64,000 nucleotides of DNA from Bacillus sp. FJAT-28004 (lineage in GTDB: Bacteria > Bacillota > Bacilli > Paenibacillales > Paenibacillaceae). The stretch lies in NCBI RefSeq assembly GCF_001280845.1, contig NZ_LGHP01000001.1, forward strand, positions 3,723,596-3,787,595. The letters are read 5' to 3'. Position 1 is the first letter of the stretch. Each line of letters begins with the position of its first letter. Of the stretch, positions 37,717 to 47,652 are shown piece after piece. The position numbers and the translations under genes were made by a program. Below the pieces are notes generated by a model. That model had not been told where the DNA came from and ran no database searches. It saw nothing but the letters and a program-made list of their open reading frames with translations.

Positions 37717-37750
37717 ACAAAAAAACGGTTCCTCTGAAGGAACCGTTGAA
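37717..37750 (-). terminator. Intrinsic terminator of tRNA-Ser
   Basis: On the minus strand AACGGTTCC-TTCAG-AGGAACCGTT is followed by TTTTTT. Confidence 0.9.
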
Positions 37751-37762
37751 TGTTTAATATAA

Positions 37763-37855
37763 TGGCGGAGAAGGTGGGATTCGAACCCACGCACGGTTTG
37801 ACCCGCCTAGCTGATTTCGAGTCAGCCCCCTTGGGCCTCTTGGGTACCTCTCCGC
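37763..37855 (-). tRNA. tRNA-Ser (anticodon CGA)
   Basis: A 93-nt class II tRNA on the minus strand: acceptor GCGGAGA pairs with TCTCCGC, the anticodon arm is GCTGA-CTCGAAA-TCAGC, there is a long variable arm, and the T arm contains GGGTTCGAATCCC. CCA is encoded at 37763-37765. The CGA anticodon reads UCG. It lies after the DUF951 gene and before its own terminator. Confidence 0.97.
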
Positions 37856-37924
37856 ATGTAAAAATTATTGTATCATAGAGCTTGTCAACGCGCAAGTATT
37901 TCCTAAAAATTACTTAATCGCAGC

Positions 37925-38137
37925 TTAAGTTAAGCCTTCTTCAGAGGCCTTAGAGCGCAGCACCTTTTTCATGTTCTTCTCGAATTTTGCTCTTGGTATT
38001 AGAACGCTGTGCTTACAACCAACGCATTTAATTCGAATGTCCATCCCCATTCGAATGACTTCCATTTCATTAGAGCCGCATGGATGCTGTTTTTTCATTT
38101 GAACAACATCACCTAGCTCAAATTGCTTACGCTCCAT
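37925..38137 (-). CDS. DUF951 protein (70 aa)
   Basis: FELGDVVQMKKQHPCGSNEMEV and IRIKCVGCKHSVLIPR carry one Cys and a CxxC as in the DUF951 family, which is usually next to an MscS channel or ychF. The start at 38137 has GGGAGG eight bases upstream and overlaps the MscS gene by 11 bases. Confidence 0.9.
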   Translation of the reverse strand: MERKQFELGDVVQMKKQHPCGSNEMEVIRMGMDIRIKCVGCKHSVLIPRAKFEKNMKKVLRSKASEEGLT

Positions 38138-39002
38138 CTTTTTCGCCTCCCTTTCCATTGCGATGATAAGTGACCATTCGAGGATATGGAATTTCGATAC
38201 CACTTGCATCTAATGCCTTCTTAAGTTCCATATTTAATTTACGAGATACGATCGGATGCGTATTCGGTCGACACTCAGCAATCACTCGAAGTGTTACCCC
38301 TGTCGGAGCAATGGCCTGTATGCCAAGCACTTCCGGTGCATTAATTAAATTCTCATCTTGCATCGTGATCATTGTATGACGAATGACCTCAAGAGCCCGA
38401 TTTACTTCTTCCTCAAATGCAATAGAAATGTCGACTACAGCAATGCTATTATTTATCGAGAAATTCGTTACCTCATTAATCATACCATTGGGGACAATAT
38501 GGACTTCTCCGGTCCAGCTCTGGATACGAGTCGTCCTTAAGCCGATAACTTCCACAGTCCCTTTAAATTGTCCAGTCTGGATCACATCACCGACAGCGAA
38601 TTGATCCTCTAGCACAATGAAAAATCCCGTTATGATATCCTTTACCAAGCTTTGAGCGCCAAACCCGACAGCAAGTCCAAGTACGCCTGCTCCTGCGAGC
38701 AATGGCCCTAAATTAATCCCGAACTCGGACAATATGAGCATAATGGTAATAAAATAAACGACATAGGAGGCTACATTTTTCATTAGCTTGCCTACCGTTG
38801 TCATTCGTCTTGTATGGTTGATCAACATCTTGTTCTCACGCTCTAAAATAATTCGGTCAATGGTTTTATGTATAACCCATAAAATAAATCGCCCAATAAA
38901 TAAGAACATGATTATTCGCAGTGCAGAACTCCCAAATGCCTGCCATAATTCATTATTTGTCAACCAATCAACAAATTCATCATATCGTCCTCTGATTGAC
39001 AT
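38127..39002 (-). CDS. Small-conductance mechanosensitive channel (MscS family)
   Basis: 291 aa. Three transmembrane helices are followed by the pore helix GLAVGFGAQSLVKDIITGFFIVLEDQFAVGD and the beta domain with GTVEVIGLRTTRIQ. It releases solutes on hypo-osmotic shock. AAAGGAGG lies before the ATG. It resembles YkuT of Bacillus. Confidence 0.95.
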   Translation of the reverse strand: MSIRGRYDEFVDWLTNNELWQAFGSSALRIIMFLFIGRFILWVIHKTIDRIILERENKMLINHTRRMTTVGKLMKNVASYVVYFITIMLILSEFGINLGPLLAGAGVLGLAVGFGAQSLVKDIITGFFIVLEDQFAVGDVIQTGQFKGTVEVIGLRTTRIQSWTGEVHIVPNGMINEVTNFSINNSIAVVDISIAFEEEVNRALEVIRHTMITMQDENLINAPEVLGIQAIAPTGVTLRVIAECRPNTHPIVSRKLNMELKKALDASGIEIPYPRMVTYHRNGKGGEKDGA

Positions 39003-39034
39003 TGTAATTCCTCCTTTATCAAACTTTACTGTAG

Positions 39035-39292
39035 TTACATGTCTATTTGCTCGTAACCGGCATCAATTGGCTTAAATATACCTCTGACCTCCACGTTTTC
39101 CTGCACAATAACTTCCTTTACCATTAACAAGTCTTCTTCTGGAAAATGAATAGATAATGCGCAGCCGGCTGTAATTTCCTTCGGCGTGGGACATATGTCA
39201 ATTTCAATTTCTGCGTATTCGAGCAGCATTTCTGCACGCAATGCTTGCTGAGTTGAATCGAAGGCAATTAACACAAGCAAGACCCCCATCAA
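39035..39292 (-). CDS. DUF3343 protein (85 aa)
   Basis: LVLIAFDSTQQALRAEMLL and DICPTPKEITAGCALSIHF fit DUF3343, small proteins proposed to carry sulfur or selenium. The conserved Cys in GCAL is present. The cysteine-desulfurase-like gene at 40535 is near but not in the same operon. The ribosome site is weak. Confidence 0.8.
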   Translation of the reverse strand: MMGVLLVLIAFDSTQQALRAEMLLEYAEIEIDICPTPKEITAGCALSIHFPEEDLLMVKEVIVQENVEVRGIFKPIDAGYEQIDM

Positions 39293-39401
39293 ATTATCAT
39301 GACAAACTTACTTGGCAAACAAAATATCAAAACTATCTGACGTATAAAATGGTTGTCCTATCCATATACTAGTAGCATATCGGTATAATCGGAGGGATTC
39401 T

Positions 39402-40010
39402 ATGAAGCTTTCATTTATTAAAGAGACGCCTTTGAAGGTACCCTACACCACCGCAAACGTTATTGGCATGCTAGTTAATCGCCTTACAGCTATGCTCGAA
39501 GAAATGGCTGCTACCCGTCCCATCGTAGTCGTCTGCGTAGGCACGGACCGTTCAACGGGAGACTCTTTAGGACCGCTGATTGGAACCTCATTATCGAAAT
39601 ACCGCAGTCCTCATTTTTCACTATTCGGCACACTGGAGAATCCGGTTCATGCTATGAATTTAGATGATACCCTTATTGAGATCAATCGGCGGTTCCACAA
39701 GCCATTTGTTATCGGTATTGATGCATGCCTTGGTCAAGTATCCAGCGTAGGCAGCATTCAAGTTGGTGTAGGCCCCGTACGTCCTGGTGCTGGTGTCAAC
39801 AAGGATCTTCCTCCCGTTGGCGACATTCATATTACAGGTATCGTTAATGTAGGCGGTTTTATGGAGTATTTTGTGTTGCAAAACACTCGTCTGCATCTCG
39901 TCATGAAAATGGCCGACATTATCTCGCTCAGTTTATTTACTGCTATTGCAAACAATGCCCATCACATAACCAGCGCTCTCGATCAAACTGCTGCTTCAGA
40001 TAACATTTAA
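39402..40010 (+). CDS. yyaC: Spore protease-like protein YyaC
   Basis: 202 aa. VVVCVGTDRSTGDSLGPLIGTSL and GIDACLGQVSSVGSIQVGVGPVRPGAGVNKDLP are typical of YyaC, a protein related to the germination protease GPR and made in sporulation. GGAGGG lies before the ATG. It is divergent from the DUF3343 gene. Confidence 0.92.
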   Translation: MKLSFIKETPLKVPYTTANVIGMLVNRLTAMLEEMAATRPIVVVCVGTDRSTGDSLGPLIGTSLSKYRSPHFSLFGTLENPVHAMNLDDTLIEINRRFHKPFVIGIDACLGQVSSVGSIQVGVGPVRPGAGVNKDLPPVGDIHITGIVNVGGFMEYFVLQNTRLHLVMKMADIISLSLFTAIANNAHHITSALDQTAASDNI

Positions 40011-40024
40011 AGCGATTAACCCTG

Positions 40025-40507
40025 CTATTTTGCTTCTAAAATAGCTTTAAGTTCTTCTGGAGTTAATGGATAATCTGATTGGCCTTTTTCAAGCGGCTTC
40101 GCATAGATATAACTGTTTTCTCTATTGTGAATACCCGAGAATACAGCTCCATCCTTCTCATCATTTATAATTGCGATTGAAAAGCTTAAATTACTACCCT
40201 GTTCGGCAAAAGCATTGTAGCGAATAACGCCCACTTTTCCTTTTTGCTTGGTCAAAGTAGATTGCATTTCAATTATTTGTGCCTTCATCTGCGTATTCGC
40301 CTGCTGCTGGTCAGCAAGCTCTTGCTTCAAATCAACGATGACATCCTCTATGTTCGTCACACCTGTGTTCCCCATGACTGCTGTGTATTGCTTTCTCAGC
40401 TTTTTCAGCCGCCTGCCTAGTACGCCTATCCAAATGATTAATACGATGGTAAATAGCGCTATGACCACCGTAACTGCATTCATCGGATTTGATGTCCAAT
40501 CTTCCAT
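40025..40507 (-). CDS. DUF4446 protein (160 aa)
   Basis: One N-terminal transmembrane helix, a coiled coil (about 75-105), then GVIRYNAFAEQGSNLSFSIAIINDEKDGAVFSGIHNRENSYIYAKPL, the DUF4446 signature (YyaB of Bacillus). It is probably co-transcribed with the aminotransferase gene 27 bases upstream. Confidence 0.88.
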   Translation of the reverse strand: MEDWTSNPMNAVTVVIALFTIVLIIWIGVLGRRLKKLRKQYTAVMGNTGVTNIEDVIVDLKQELADQQQANTQMKAQIIEMQSTLTKQKGKVGVIRYNAFAEQGSNLSFSIAIINDEKDGAVFSGIHNRENSYIYAKPLEKGQSDYPLTPEELKAILEAK

Positions 40508-40534
40508 CTTAGTTGCTCCGCCCCCAGTTCATTG

Positions 40535-41707
40535 CTAAATCCCATATTGCTGTGCAATCTCTTTTATTGCATCTGTTAACGCATCAATTTCTTCATTCGT
40601 CGTATAAACACCGACACTTGCTCGTATTGCTCCTGTTTCTAATGTACCTGCACATGCATGTGCGAGTGGAGTGCAATGAAATCCTGCTCGCACAGCAATT
40701 CGGTAATGCTGATCCAATATGAATGATAGTTCAGACGGATCAACACCTTCCAAATTAAAAGCCACAATTCCTGTTCTCTGCTCACCAAGTTCTGGGCCCA
40801 GTATTTTGACTCCTTTGACTGGTTCAAGATCATGAATAAGTCTCTGAGTAAGCATCCATTCCTTAGTATGGATATTGTGCACCGTCTCATTCAGAACATA
40901 CTGAACACCGGCTTTGAGACCCGCCAAGCCCGGTGTATTTTGCGTGCCTGCCTCGTAACGATCCGGTCTCACTTGAGGCTGCTCTACAGCCTCTGATTGA
41001 CTCCCCGTCCCACCATGCAACAAAGGCACCAAATCAAGCTCAGGATCGATGTATAGCCCTCCTGTGCCTTGTGGACCAAGCAATCCTTTATGTCCCGGAA
41101 AAGCCAGCATATGAATGCCCATTGTTCTTACATCTATAGGTAAAATACCTGCACTTTGCGCGGCATCGACTAACAATTTAATTCCATGCGTTCTTGTTAG
41201 TTCAGCTATATCCGCAACAGGCATAATTGTTCCTAAAAGGTTTGAACTATGATTTACAATAGCGAGTGTTGTGTTGGGGCGAATCGCAGAAGCAACATCA
41301 TCGATGTTTATATTTCCACGTTCATCCGAATCTACATATGTCACTTCGATACCTATCGTTTGTTCTAGAAAATATAACGGTCTTCTTACTGAGTTGTGTT
41401 CAACTGAGGTTGCAATAACATGATCTCCAGGCTTCAACCAGCCTTTTATCGCCATGTTTAATGACATCGTTGTATTAGAGGTGAACGCAATATCATTTGG
41501 ATTTTTTATGTTAAACAGCTTTGCCAATTGTTTGCGTGTTTCAAATAGTATACGGCTTGCTCGCACAGCCATAGCATGGCTGCCTCTACCCGGATTAGCA
41601 GCGTCGTTTAACATTGCATTAACGACTGCTTCTGTTACCGCAGGAGGCTTAGGCCAAGAGGTTGCCGCATGATCCAAATATATAACTGATTGGTTATTAT
41701 TACTCAC
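40535..41707 (-). CDS. Cysteine desulfurase-like class V aminotransferase (390 aa)
   Basis: PLP enzyme: VIYLDHAATSWPKP, the His/Asp pair in TSVEHNS and LLVDAAQSAG, and the PLP lysine in FPGHKGLLGPQG. The loop with the persulfide-forming cysteine may be RAGFHCTPLAHA near the C-terminus. It may mobilise sulfur or selenium. The start is GTG at 41707, eight bases after AAAGGTG. Confidence 0.88.
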   Translation of the reverse strand: MSNNNQSVIYLDHAATSWPKPPAVTEAVVNAMLNDAANPGRGSHAMAVRASRILFETRKQLAKLFNIKNPNDIAFTSNTTMSLNMAIKGWLKPGDHVIATSVEHNSVRRPLYFLEQTIGIEVTYVDSDERGNINIDDVASAIRPNTTLAIVNHSSNLLGTIMPVADIAELTRTHGIKLLVDAAQSAGILPIDVRTMGIHMLAFPGHKGLLGPQGTGGLYIDPELDLVPLLHGGTGSQSEAVEQPQVRPDRYEAGTQNTPGLAGLKAGVQYVLNETVHNIHTKEWMLTQRLIHDLEPVKGVKILGPELGEQRTGIVAFNLEGVDPSELSFILDQHYRIAVRAGFHCTPLAHACAGTLETGAIRASVGVYTTNEEIDALTDAIKEIAQQYGI

Positions 41708-41740
41708 GAATATCACACCTTTCCTAGCTACCTGCTCACA

Positions 41741-41801
41741 ACAATGGCATACCTTAGTTTAATCTTTCAAAAGCAAGATTACAACTAAGGTATGCCATTG
41801 T
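41741..41801. repeat. Long hairpin without U-run between parB and the aminotransferase
   Basis: A 19-bp perfect outer stem (ACAATGGCATACCTTAGTT), a small 1x2 internal loop, a 6-bp inner stem (AATCTT/AAGATT) and an 8-nt loop. Neither end has a U-run. It may be an RNase III processing site, an attenuator or a small palindromic element. Confidence 0.8.
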
Positions 41802-41811
41802 TTGGTATAGT

Positions 41812-42663
41812 CTATGCCATGTATTGAAGCAATTCTAGCAAACGTTCCAAATCCTGTTTACTATAGTATTGAAGCTCAATTTTCCCTTTATCTTTTTGCT
41901 GTTTTATTTTCACTGTCGTTTTAAATCGTTCACGCAGTGACTCCTCCAAATGGTCAATATACGGATCGCGTTTTTTCTGACTAGGCTTCGTTGTGTCTTC
42001 CGGTTGCTTCGAATCTAGCTTCTGAATCGCCTCTTCAAGTTCACGAACACTCCACTCTTGAGAAACGGTAAGATCTGCTAATTCTTTCTGCACTTTATCA
42101 TCTTTAATACCGACCAACGCTCTAGCATGACCCATAGAAATTGTTCCACGTGAAACATTGTCTTTTATTTCAGTTGGCAATGAAAGCAAACGCACAAAGT
42201 TCGCAATATGTGATCGAGACTTACCGACCTTCATGGATAGTTCTTCTTGTGTAAGCTTGAACTTGTCTATGAGAGCTTGATAAGCTATTGCAACTTCAAT
42301 TGCATTTAAATCTTCACGCTGTAGATTTTCTATTAAAGCAATCTCCATTACCTGTTGATCAGTAAACGATCTTACTACAGCAGGTATTGTAGCATTCCCA
42401 CAATATTGCGAAGCACGGAAACGTCTTTCACCTGCTATTATTTCGTAGCCTTTCAATACAGTACGAACGATAATAGGTTGAATGATGCCATGCTGCTTAA
42501 TGGATTCTGCTAATTCCTTAATGGAATCCTCATCGAATGTTTTCCTCGGTTGATACGGATTAGGTCTCAGTTGGGATAATGTAATTTCAATCACTTTATC
42601 ATCGTCATTCACAGAAAGCGATGGGATAAGCGCATCCAGCCCTCTACCTAGCCGCTTGCTCAT
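41812..42663 (-). CDS. parB: Chromosome-partitioning protein ParB (Spo0J)
   Basis: 283 aa, starting MSKRLGRGLDALIPS. The CTPase motifs NPYQPRKTF and GERRFRAS are followed by helix-turn-helix LTQEELSMKVGKSRSHIANFVRLL. It loads SMC at parS. One perfect parS lies inside its own gene (42142-42157). It overlaps parA by 20 bases. Confidence 0.97.
   Translation of the reverse strand: MSKRLGRGLDALIPSLSVNDDDKVIEITLSQLRPNPYQPRKTFDEDSIKELAESIKQHGIIQPIIVRTVLKGYEIIAGERRFRASQYCGNATIPAVVRSFTDQQVMEIALIENLQREDLNAIEVAIAYQALIDKFKLTQEELSMKVGKSRSHIANFVRLLSLPTEIKDNVSRGTISMGHARALVGIKDDKVQKELADLTVSQEWSVRELEEAIQKLDSKQPEDTTKPSQKKRDPYIDHLEESLRERFKTTVKIKQQKDKGKIELQYYSKQDLERLLELLQYMA
42142..42157. promoter_or_regulatory. 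parS site within parB
   Basis: TGTTCCACGTGAAACA, a perfect match to the TGTTNCACGTGAAACA consensus. Confidence 0.95.
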
Positions 42664-43417
42664 ACATAATCACTTCCTTTGCGAGTTCAAGATAAACTTC
42701 TGCACCTTTAGAACGCGGGTCGTATGTGATAATAGCTTGTCCATGTGATGGCGCTTCACTTAAACGAACATTACGTGGAATAATGGTTTGGTATACTTTT
42801 TGTTGGAAATATTTTTTTACCTCTTCAATAACTTGAATTCCCAGATTAGTTCTCGCATCAAGCATGGTCAAAAGAACACCTTCAATTTGAAGCGATGTAT
42901 TCAAATGCTTTTGAACGAGTCGAACGGTATTGAGTAGCTGACTCAGACCTTCAAGAGCATAATATTCACACTGAATAGGAATAAGAACAGAATCTGCTGC
43001 AGTTAACGAGTTTATCGTTAGAATACCAAGTGACGGAGGACAATCAATAAGTACATAATCGAAATCATCCTTAACCATGTGCAAAGACTTTTTCAAACGC
43101 AGCTCTCTTGATATTGTCGGCACCAATTCAATCTCGGCACCAGCAAGTTGTATGGTTGCTGGAATGATTTTTAGGCCAGGGACACTTGTCTCACACATTG
43201 CATCTTTTGGATGGACTTCATTAATGAGGACATCGTAAATACAGTTCGTTACGTCTCCTTTGTTAATACCGAGACCACTCGTCGTATTCCCTTGTGGATC
43301 AATATCTACTAGCAGCACTTTTTTACCAAGTGATGCAAGACAGGCAGCTAAATTGACAGACGTTGTCGTTTTTCCGACACCGCCTTTCTGATTGGCTATT
43401 GCAATTATTTTCGACAA
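42644..43417 (-). CDS. parA: ParA ATPase (Soj)
   Basis: 257 aa with the deviant Walker A KGGVGKTT (11-18), LLVDIDPQGN and DYVLIDCPPSLG. It partners ParB in origin segregation and regulates DnaA. The start is TTG with GAGGTGA upstream. Confidence 0.97.
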   Translation of the reverse strand: MSKIIAIANQKGGVGKTTTSVNLAACLASLGKKVLLVDIDPQGNTTSGLGINKGDVTNCIYDVLINEVHPKDAMCETSVPGLKIIPATIQLAGAEIELVPTISRELRLKKSLHMVKDDFDYVLIDCPPSLGILTINSLTAADSVLIPIQCEYYALEGLSQLLNTVRLVQKHLNTSLQIEGVLLTMLDARTNLGIQVIEEVKKYFQQKVYQTIIPRNVRLSEAPSHGQAIITYDPRSKGAEVYLELAKEVIMYEQAAR

Positions 43418-43511
43418 AACCGGCTCACCTCTATGTGTACAACTTTTATGTGCTACTTGAGATCCAATAAAAAAAATATGTTAGAAACTTAAAACTAGCC
43501 ATTCATTACGA

Positions 43512-43582
43512 ACCAAATATTTGTAGCTCATAAAATATAAAATCAGCTACAAATGGCATCGCCGCCCTCAGTGAGGGCGGCA
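43512..43582. repeat. Two hairpins between noc and parA, no U-run
   Basis: GCCGCCCTC-AGT-GAGGGCGGC (about 43562-43582) and ATTTGTAGCT...AGCTACAAAT (about 43512-43547) are both perfect. Neither is followed by a T-tract on the minus strand. They may protect or process the noc 3' end, or serve as a U-less terminator. Confidence 0.7.
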
Positions 43583-43621
43583 CAAATAAACATTAAATTA
43601 TTCTATTTTATGATTTGAATT

Positions 43622-44440
43622 TTATCTTTTAGGGATCTGGATCGTAATTTCATAATGATCTTCATGATCCTTTTCATTCGTCTTAATTTGTAGACCAGAA
43701 CCAGAAACCATTTCAATCGATTGTCTGATTGTATTTAGCGCTAGACGTACATCCTTTGTAAAGGAAACACGTTTCGCTTTCTTGAGTTTTGTTGATTCTT
43801 TCAGAAAAGCAATTCTAACCTCGGTTTGTTTAACATTTAAATCTTTAGTAATAATTTCATCTAAAACTTTAAGCTGCAATTCTTCATTATCTAGCGACAA
43901 TAAAGCCCTTGCATGTCGTTCCGTAATCTTCCGTTCCATTAAAGCCATCTTAATCGTATCATTCAACATTAACAATCTCAATTTATTGGCAATAGTCGAT
44001 TGACTTTTCCCAAGCCGCTGAGCCAAGCTTTCTTGTGTTAATTGATGAAGCTCGATTAATTTTTGATATGCAATCGCTTCCTCAATAGCCGATAAACCTT
44101 CTCTTTGAAGATTCTCTATTAGAGCAATAGATGCCGTTTGTGAATCATTAAATTCGCGAACAATTCCAGGAATGGTATCATAACCAAGTTTGGTGACCGC
44201 ACGCCAACGACGTTCCCCTGCTATAATTTCATATCTTCCATTACGCATACGAACAACGATTGGCTGAATAACACCGTGCGTTTTTATCGTCTGACATAAT
44301 TCTTCAATTCGGTCATCATCAAAAATCGTCCGCGGCTGAAATGGGCTTGCGTCGATTTCTTGAATCGGTATTTGCCGAACTTCTTCTTGCGGTATGCGCT
44401 GCTCGGACAGGCCGAACAATCGAGAAAATTGTTCTTTCAT
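43622..44440 (-). CDS. noc: Nucleoid occlusion protein Noc
   Basis: 272-aa ParB paralog starting [15 protein letters not shown], the membrane-targeting amphipathic start typical of Noc. It then has [19 protein letters not shown] and an HTH ([24 protein letters not shown]). It prevents division over the chromosome. I start it at 44440, by comparison with known Noc N-termini. Confidence 0.95.
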   Translation of the reverse strand: MKEQFSRLFGLSEQRIPQEEVRQIPIQEIDASPFQPRTIFDDDRIEELCQTIKTHGVIQPIVVRMRNGRYEIIAGERRWRAVTKLGYDTIPGIVREFNDSQTASIALIENLQREGLSAIEEAIAYQKLIELHQLTQESLAQRLGKSQSTIANKLRLLMLNDTIKMALMERKITERHARALLSLDNEELQLKVLDEIITKDLNVKQTEVRIAFLKESTKLKKAKRVSFTKDVRLALNTIRQSIEMVSGSGLQIKTNEKDHEDHYEITIQIPKR

Positions 44441-44455
44441 ATCGATAATTACCAC

Positions 44456-45000
44456 CCGATCATGAGATAAACCTTGTTATTAATCACTTCAAATGAAACC
44501 ATTTTCTCCATCTTAGTGATGGAAATCATGCGATTCATACAAAATGTAAGCATCCACACTAGCAAACTAGTTGGACGCCTCTATTCTATTAAAAAGCAAT
44601 TACAAGGTTTTTGCAATAAATACGCTTCAGCAGTAAGATTGGTTCATTGCCAATTGGATTATTTCGGTTACTAGAACCTCTCTCAGGTAATAATCGTCAA
44701 CTGCACGGCGAACATCCATAACAAAATTCATTCGGAAATGATAGGAGAGGCTTTAGTTAAAATATAATCAGGTATGGCTGTAAAGCTTGATACGATGCTT
44801 ATATTTGACCGTGGTACGAACAACTATTTGTCTCATAAAGACAGTAATTGGTTTCGTCTATGTAACGGTATCGTCCAGTCTCTTCATCTACTATAATAAT
44901 TCGACTATCACTGGACGATCTCCTGCTTTGACATCATTTTAGAACAAATAATTGTTATAAGAAAATGGAAGTTCTTTTCCCCAAGTAACCATTTGCAAAA
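44456..45000. other. 545-base intergenic stretch before noc
   Basis: It contains a 10-bp inverted repeat ATCGTCCAGT/ACTGGACGAT (44870-44919, 30-base loop). There is also a minus-strand open stretch (44799-44930) without a start codon. No gene is supported. The noc promoter must be here. Confidence 0.4.
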
Positions 45001-45016
45001 TGTTTCACGTGGAACA
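45001..45016. promoter_or_regulatory. parS site downstream of rsmG
   Basis: TGTTTCACGTGGAACA; its reverse complement is a perfect TGTTNCACGTGAAACA. It lies 11 bases past the rsmG stop. Confidence 0.95.
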
Positions 45017-45027
45017 TTGGATGCCAG

Positions 45028-45750
45028 CTACATAAGTGGCTGCTTTAGTGGAGTGCCTGCTTTTCTAGGATATTTTCGCGGAGTAGCATCTAGCTTCTCT
45101 ATTAAAATAATATGTCGCTCTGATTGTTCGTTTGGTAGAGATAACTGATGCTGTGATTTGATTTTTCCTTTTAGCTCTCTCAGGCTTAAAGATGCCTCCC
45201 GAACTTCTTCATCGGATTGCGATCCTTTCATTGCAGCAAACAATCCACCTTTTTTTACGAAGGGCAAACAAAATTCATTTAAAACATTTAATCTCGCAAC
45301 TGCCCTTGCCGTTACTAAATCATACTTATCACGGTGATCTGGTAATTGTGCAATATCCTCGGCCCGGCCATGCAGACATAAAACTTGGTCCAAACCAAGC
45401 TGTTCCTTCAGATGCGTTAGAAATTGAATTCTTTTATTTAAAGAATCAACAATCATGATTTGCAAATGGGGAAAACAAATCTTCAAAGGTATACTCGGAA
45501 AACCTGCTCCTGAACCAATATCTGCAAGCTTGCGCACACTGTCCATTTTCGTATAGAAAGAAAGAGAAACGGAATCATAAAAATGCTTTTCGTATACAGC
45601 ATCACGTTCTGTAATGCCGGTCAAATTCATTTTCTCATTCCACTCAACAAGTAGACGATAATAGATTTCAAATTGATCAAGCTGAACGGGAGAAAGCGGA
45701 ATGCCGCTCTCTTCCATTCGTTTTGTAAACCAGTTTAATGTTTCATCCAT
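45028..45750 (-). CDS. rsmG: 16S rRNA (guanine527-N7)-methyltransferase RsmG
   Basis: 240 aa. The SAM-binding stretch LADIGSGAGFPSIPLKI and LVTARAVARLNVL are diagnostic. Loss of the enzyme gives low-level streptomycin resistance in other bacteria. The start at 45750 has GAGAGGA seven bases upstream and follows the mnmG stop by one base. Confidence 0.97.
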   Translation of the reverse strand: MDETLNWFTKRMEESGIPLSPVQLDQFEIYYRLLVEWNEKMNLTGITERDAVYEKHFYDSVSLSFYTKMDSVRKLADIGSGAGFPSIPLKICFPHLQIMIVDSLNKRIQFLTHLKEQLGLDQVLCLHGRAEDIAQLPDHRDKYDLVTARAVARLNVLNEFCLPFVKKGGLFAAMKGSQSDEEVREASLSLRELKGKIKSQHQLSLPNEQSERHIILIEKLDATPRKYPRKAGTPLKQPLM

Positions 45751-45751
45751 A

Positions 45752-47641
45752 TTATGATCCTCTCGCTGCAGTAACACGGTTATAATGTTCCAAGTAAACA
45801 AGCAGTATGGAAATATCAGCTGGTGTAACTCCGGCAATACGAGATGCTTGCCCGATAGAAAGCGGTCTGATAACAGAAAGTTTTTGCTTCGCTTCAGATG
45901 CTAAGCTGCGAACATCACTATAATCAATGTCATCGGGAATACGTTTTTTCTCCATTTTGTTCAACCGAGCTACCTGTACAAGCTGCTTCTCAATATAACC
46001 TGCATATTTGATTTGAATTTCAACCTGTTCCTTCATTTCCTCCGTCATTTCTGGAACCGAAGGTACAACGGTTTCTAACATCGCATAAGTAACCTCAGGT
46101 CGACGAAGCAACGACAACGCGTCTGTCCCGTGCTCCATTGGTGCCGTACCTGCTGCTATTAGCATTTCATTCGCTTGATCAGGTTTTACTTTAGTTCCGC
46201 GTAGACGTTCAATATCAATTTCAACTAATTCTTTTTTACGCAAAAATTTATTGTAACGTTCCTCCGAAATAAGACCAATTTCGTAGCCTGTTGGCGTTAA
46301 ACGCAAATCTGCATTATCATGACGAAGCAATAATCGATATTCCGCTCTTGAAGTAAGCAAACGATAAGGATCGTTTGTTCCCTTCGTAACAAGATCATCA
46401 ATCATTACACCAATATAGCCATCAGCACGACCGATAATTATTGGTTCTTTTCCTTGTACCTTGCGCGCAGCATTAATGCCGGCCATAACGCCTTGCCCTG
46501 CTGCTTCCTCATAACCGGATGTTCCGTTAATTTGTCCAGCTGTGAATAGACCGTCGATCACCTTAGTCTCCAAAGATGGCCACAGCTGTGTAGGAACTAC
46601 CGCATCATACTCAATCGCGTAACCGTTGCGCATCATCTCAACTTTTTCCAAACCTGGTATAGAACGTAAAATGCCTAGTTGTACATCTTCCGGCATACTT
46701 GTCGAGAGACCTTGCACATAATACTCAGATGTATTTTTACCTTCTGGCTCTAAGAAGATTTGGTGCTTTGGCTTATCCGCAAAACGAACAATTTTGTCCT
46801 CGATGGATGGACAATATCTTGGACCAGTTCCCTCAATTGCACCTGAGAACATTGGCGCACGGTGAAGATTATCATTAATAATCTTGTGCGTCGCTTCAGA
46901 TGTATAAGTTAACCAGCAAGGCAATTGTTCGTTTGTTGAAGATTCCGTTTCATGCGAGAAAAACTTAGGTTTATCGTCGCCAGGTTGAATTTCTGTTTTC
47001 GAGAAATCAATCGTATCCTTGTGAACACGCGGCGGCGTACCTGTCTTGAAGCGTACAAGCTCCAAGCCATGTTCCTTCAAGCTTGCAGAAAGTCTAACAG
47101 ATGGCTGTTGATTATTTGGCCCGCTCTCATACATCAGCTCGCCCATAATAATTTTCCCGCGTAAATATGTGCCTGTTGTAACAACAGTTGTCCGAGCACG
47201 ATACTCCGCACCCGTTTTCGTTACGATCCCCAGACACTTTCCATCCTCAACAATAAGCTCTTCAGCCATACCTTGTCTTAAGGTCAAATGAGGTGTTTCC
47301 TCAATCGTCTTCTTCATTAAATGCTGATAATCAAATTTGTCAGCTTGCGCACGCAGTGCATGCACGGCTGGACCTTTGCCTGTATTAAGCATCCGCATTT
47401 GAATAAAAGTTTTATCAATATTACGTCCCATCTCACCGCCGAGCGCATCAATTTCACGCACCACATGACCTTTAGCCGGTCCCCCGATAGATGGATTGCA
47501 TGGCATGAAAGCAACCATGTCTAGATTTATTGTAAGCAGCAGCGTCTCACAGCCCATACGCGCAGCCGCAAGTGCAGCTTCACAGCCCGCATGACCTGCT
47601 CCAATGACGATAACGTCATATTCACCAGCTAAATATCTCAT
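45752..47641 (-). CDS. mnmG: tRNA uridine-34 carboxymethylaminomethyl synthase, MnmG
   Basis: 629-aa FAD enzyme (GidA). It has the FAD loop [33 protein letters not shown], and a C-terminal domain ending VYLEHYNRV. It modifies wobble U34 together with MnmE. A palindromic repeat array lies directly before its ribosome site. Confidence 0.98.
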   Translation of the reverse strand: MRYLAGEYDVIVIGAGHAGCEAALAAARMGCETLLLTINLDMVAFMPCNPSIGGPAKGHVVREIDALGGEMGRNIDKTFIQMRMLNTGKGPAVHALRAQADKFDYQHLMKKTIEETPHLTLRQGMAEELIVEDGKCLGIVTKTGAEYRARTTVVTTGTYLRGKIIMGELMYESGPNNQQPSVRLSASLKEHGLELVRFKTGTPPRVHKDTIDFSKTEIQPGDDKPKFFSHETESSTNEQLPCWLTYTSEATHKIINDNLHRAPMFSGAIEGTGPRYCPSIEDKIVRFADKPKHQIFLEPEGKNTSEYYVQGLSTSMPEDVQLGILRSIPGLEKVEMMRNGYAIEYDAVVPTQLWPSLETKVIDGLFTAGQINGTSGYEEAAGQGVMAGINAARKVQGKEPIIIGRADGYIGVMIDDLVTKGTNDPYRLLTSRAEYRLLLRHDNADLRLTPTGYEIGLISEERYNKFLRKKELVEIDIERLRGTKVKPDQANEMLIAAGTAPMEHGTDALSLLRRPEVTYAMLETVVPSVPEMTEEMKEQVEIQIKYAGYIEKQLVQVARLNKMEKKRIPDDIDYSDVRSLASEAKQKLSVIRPLSIGQASRIAGVTPADISILLVYLEHYNRVTAARGS

Positions 47642-47652
47642 TGTCCTTCACC

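Noticed and set aside
44474..44674. 66-codon plus-strand open frame before noc
   Set aside because: No ribosome site; lies in the noc promoter region on the other strand.
44799..44930. Minus-strand stretch coding for ...VDEETGRYRYIDETNYCLYE...
   Set aside because: Looks protein-like but has no start codon after the upstream stop; at most a remnant.
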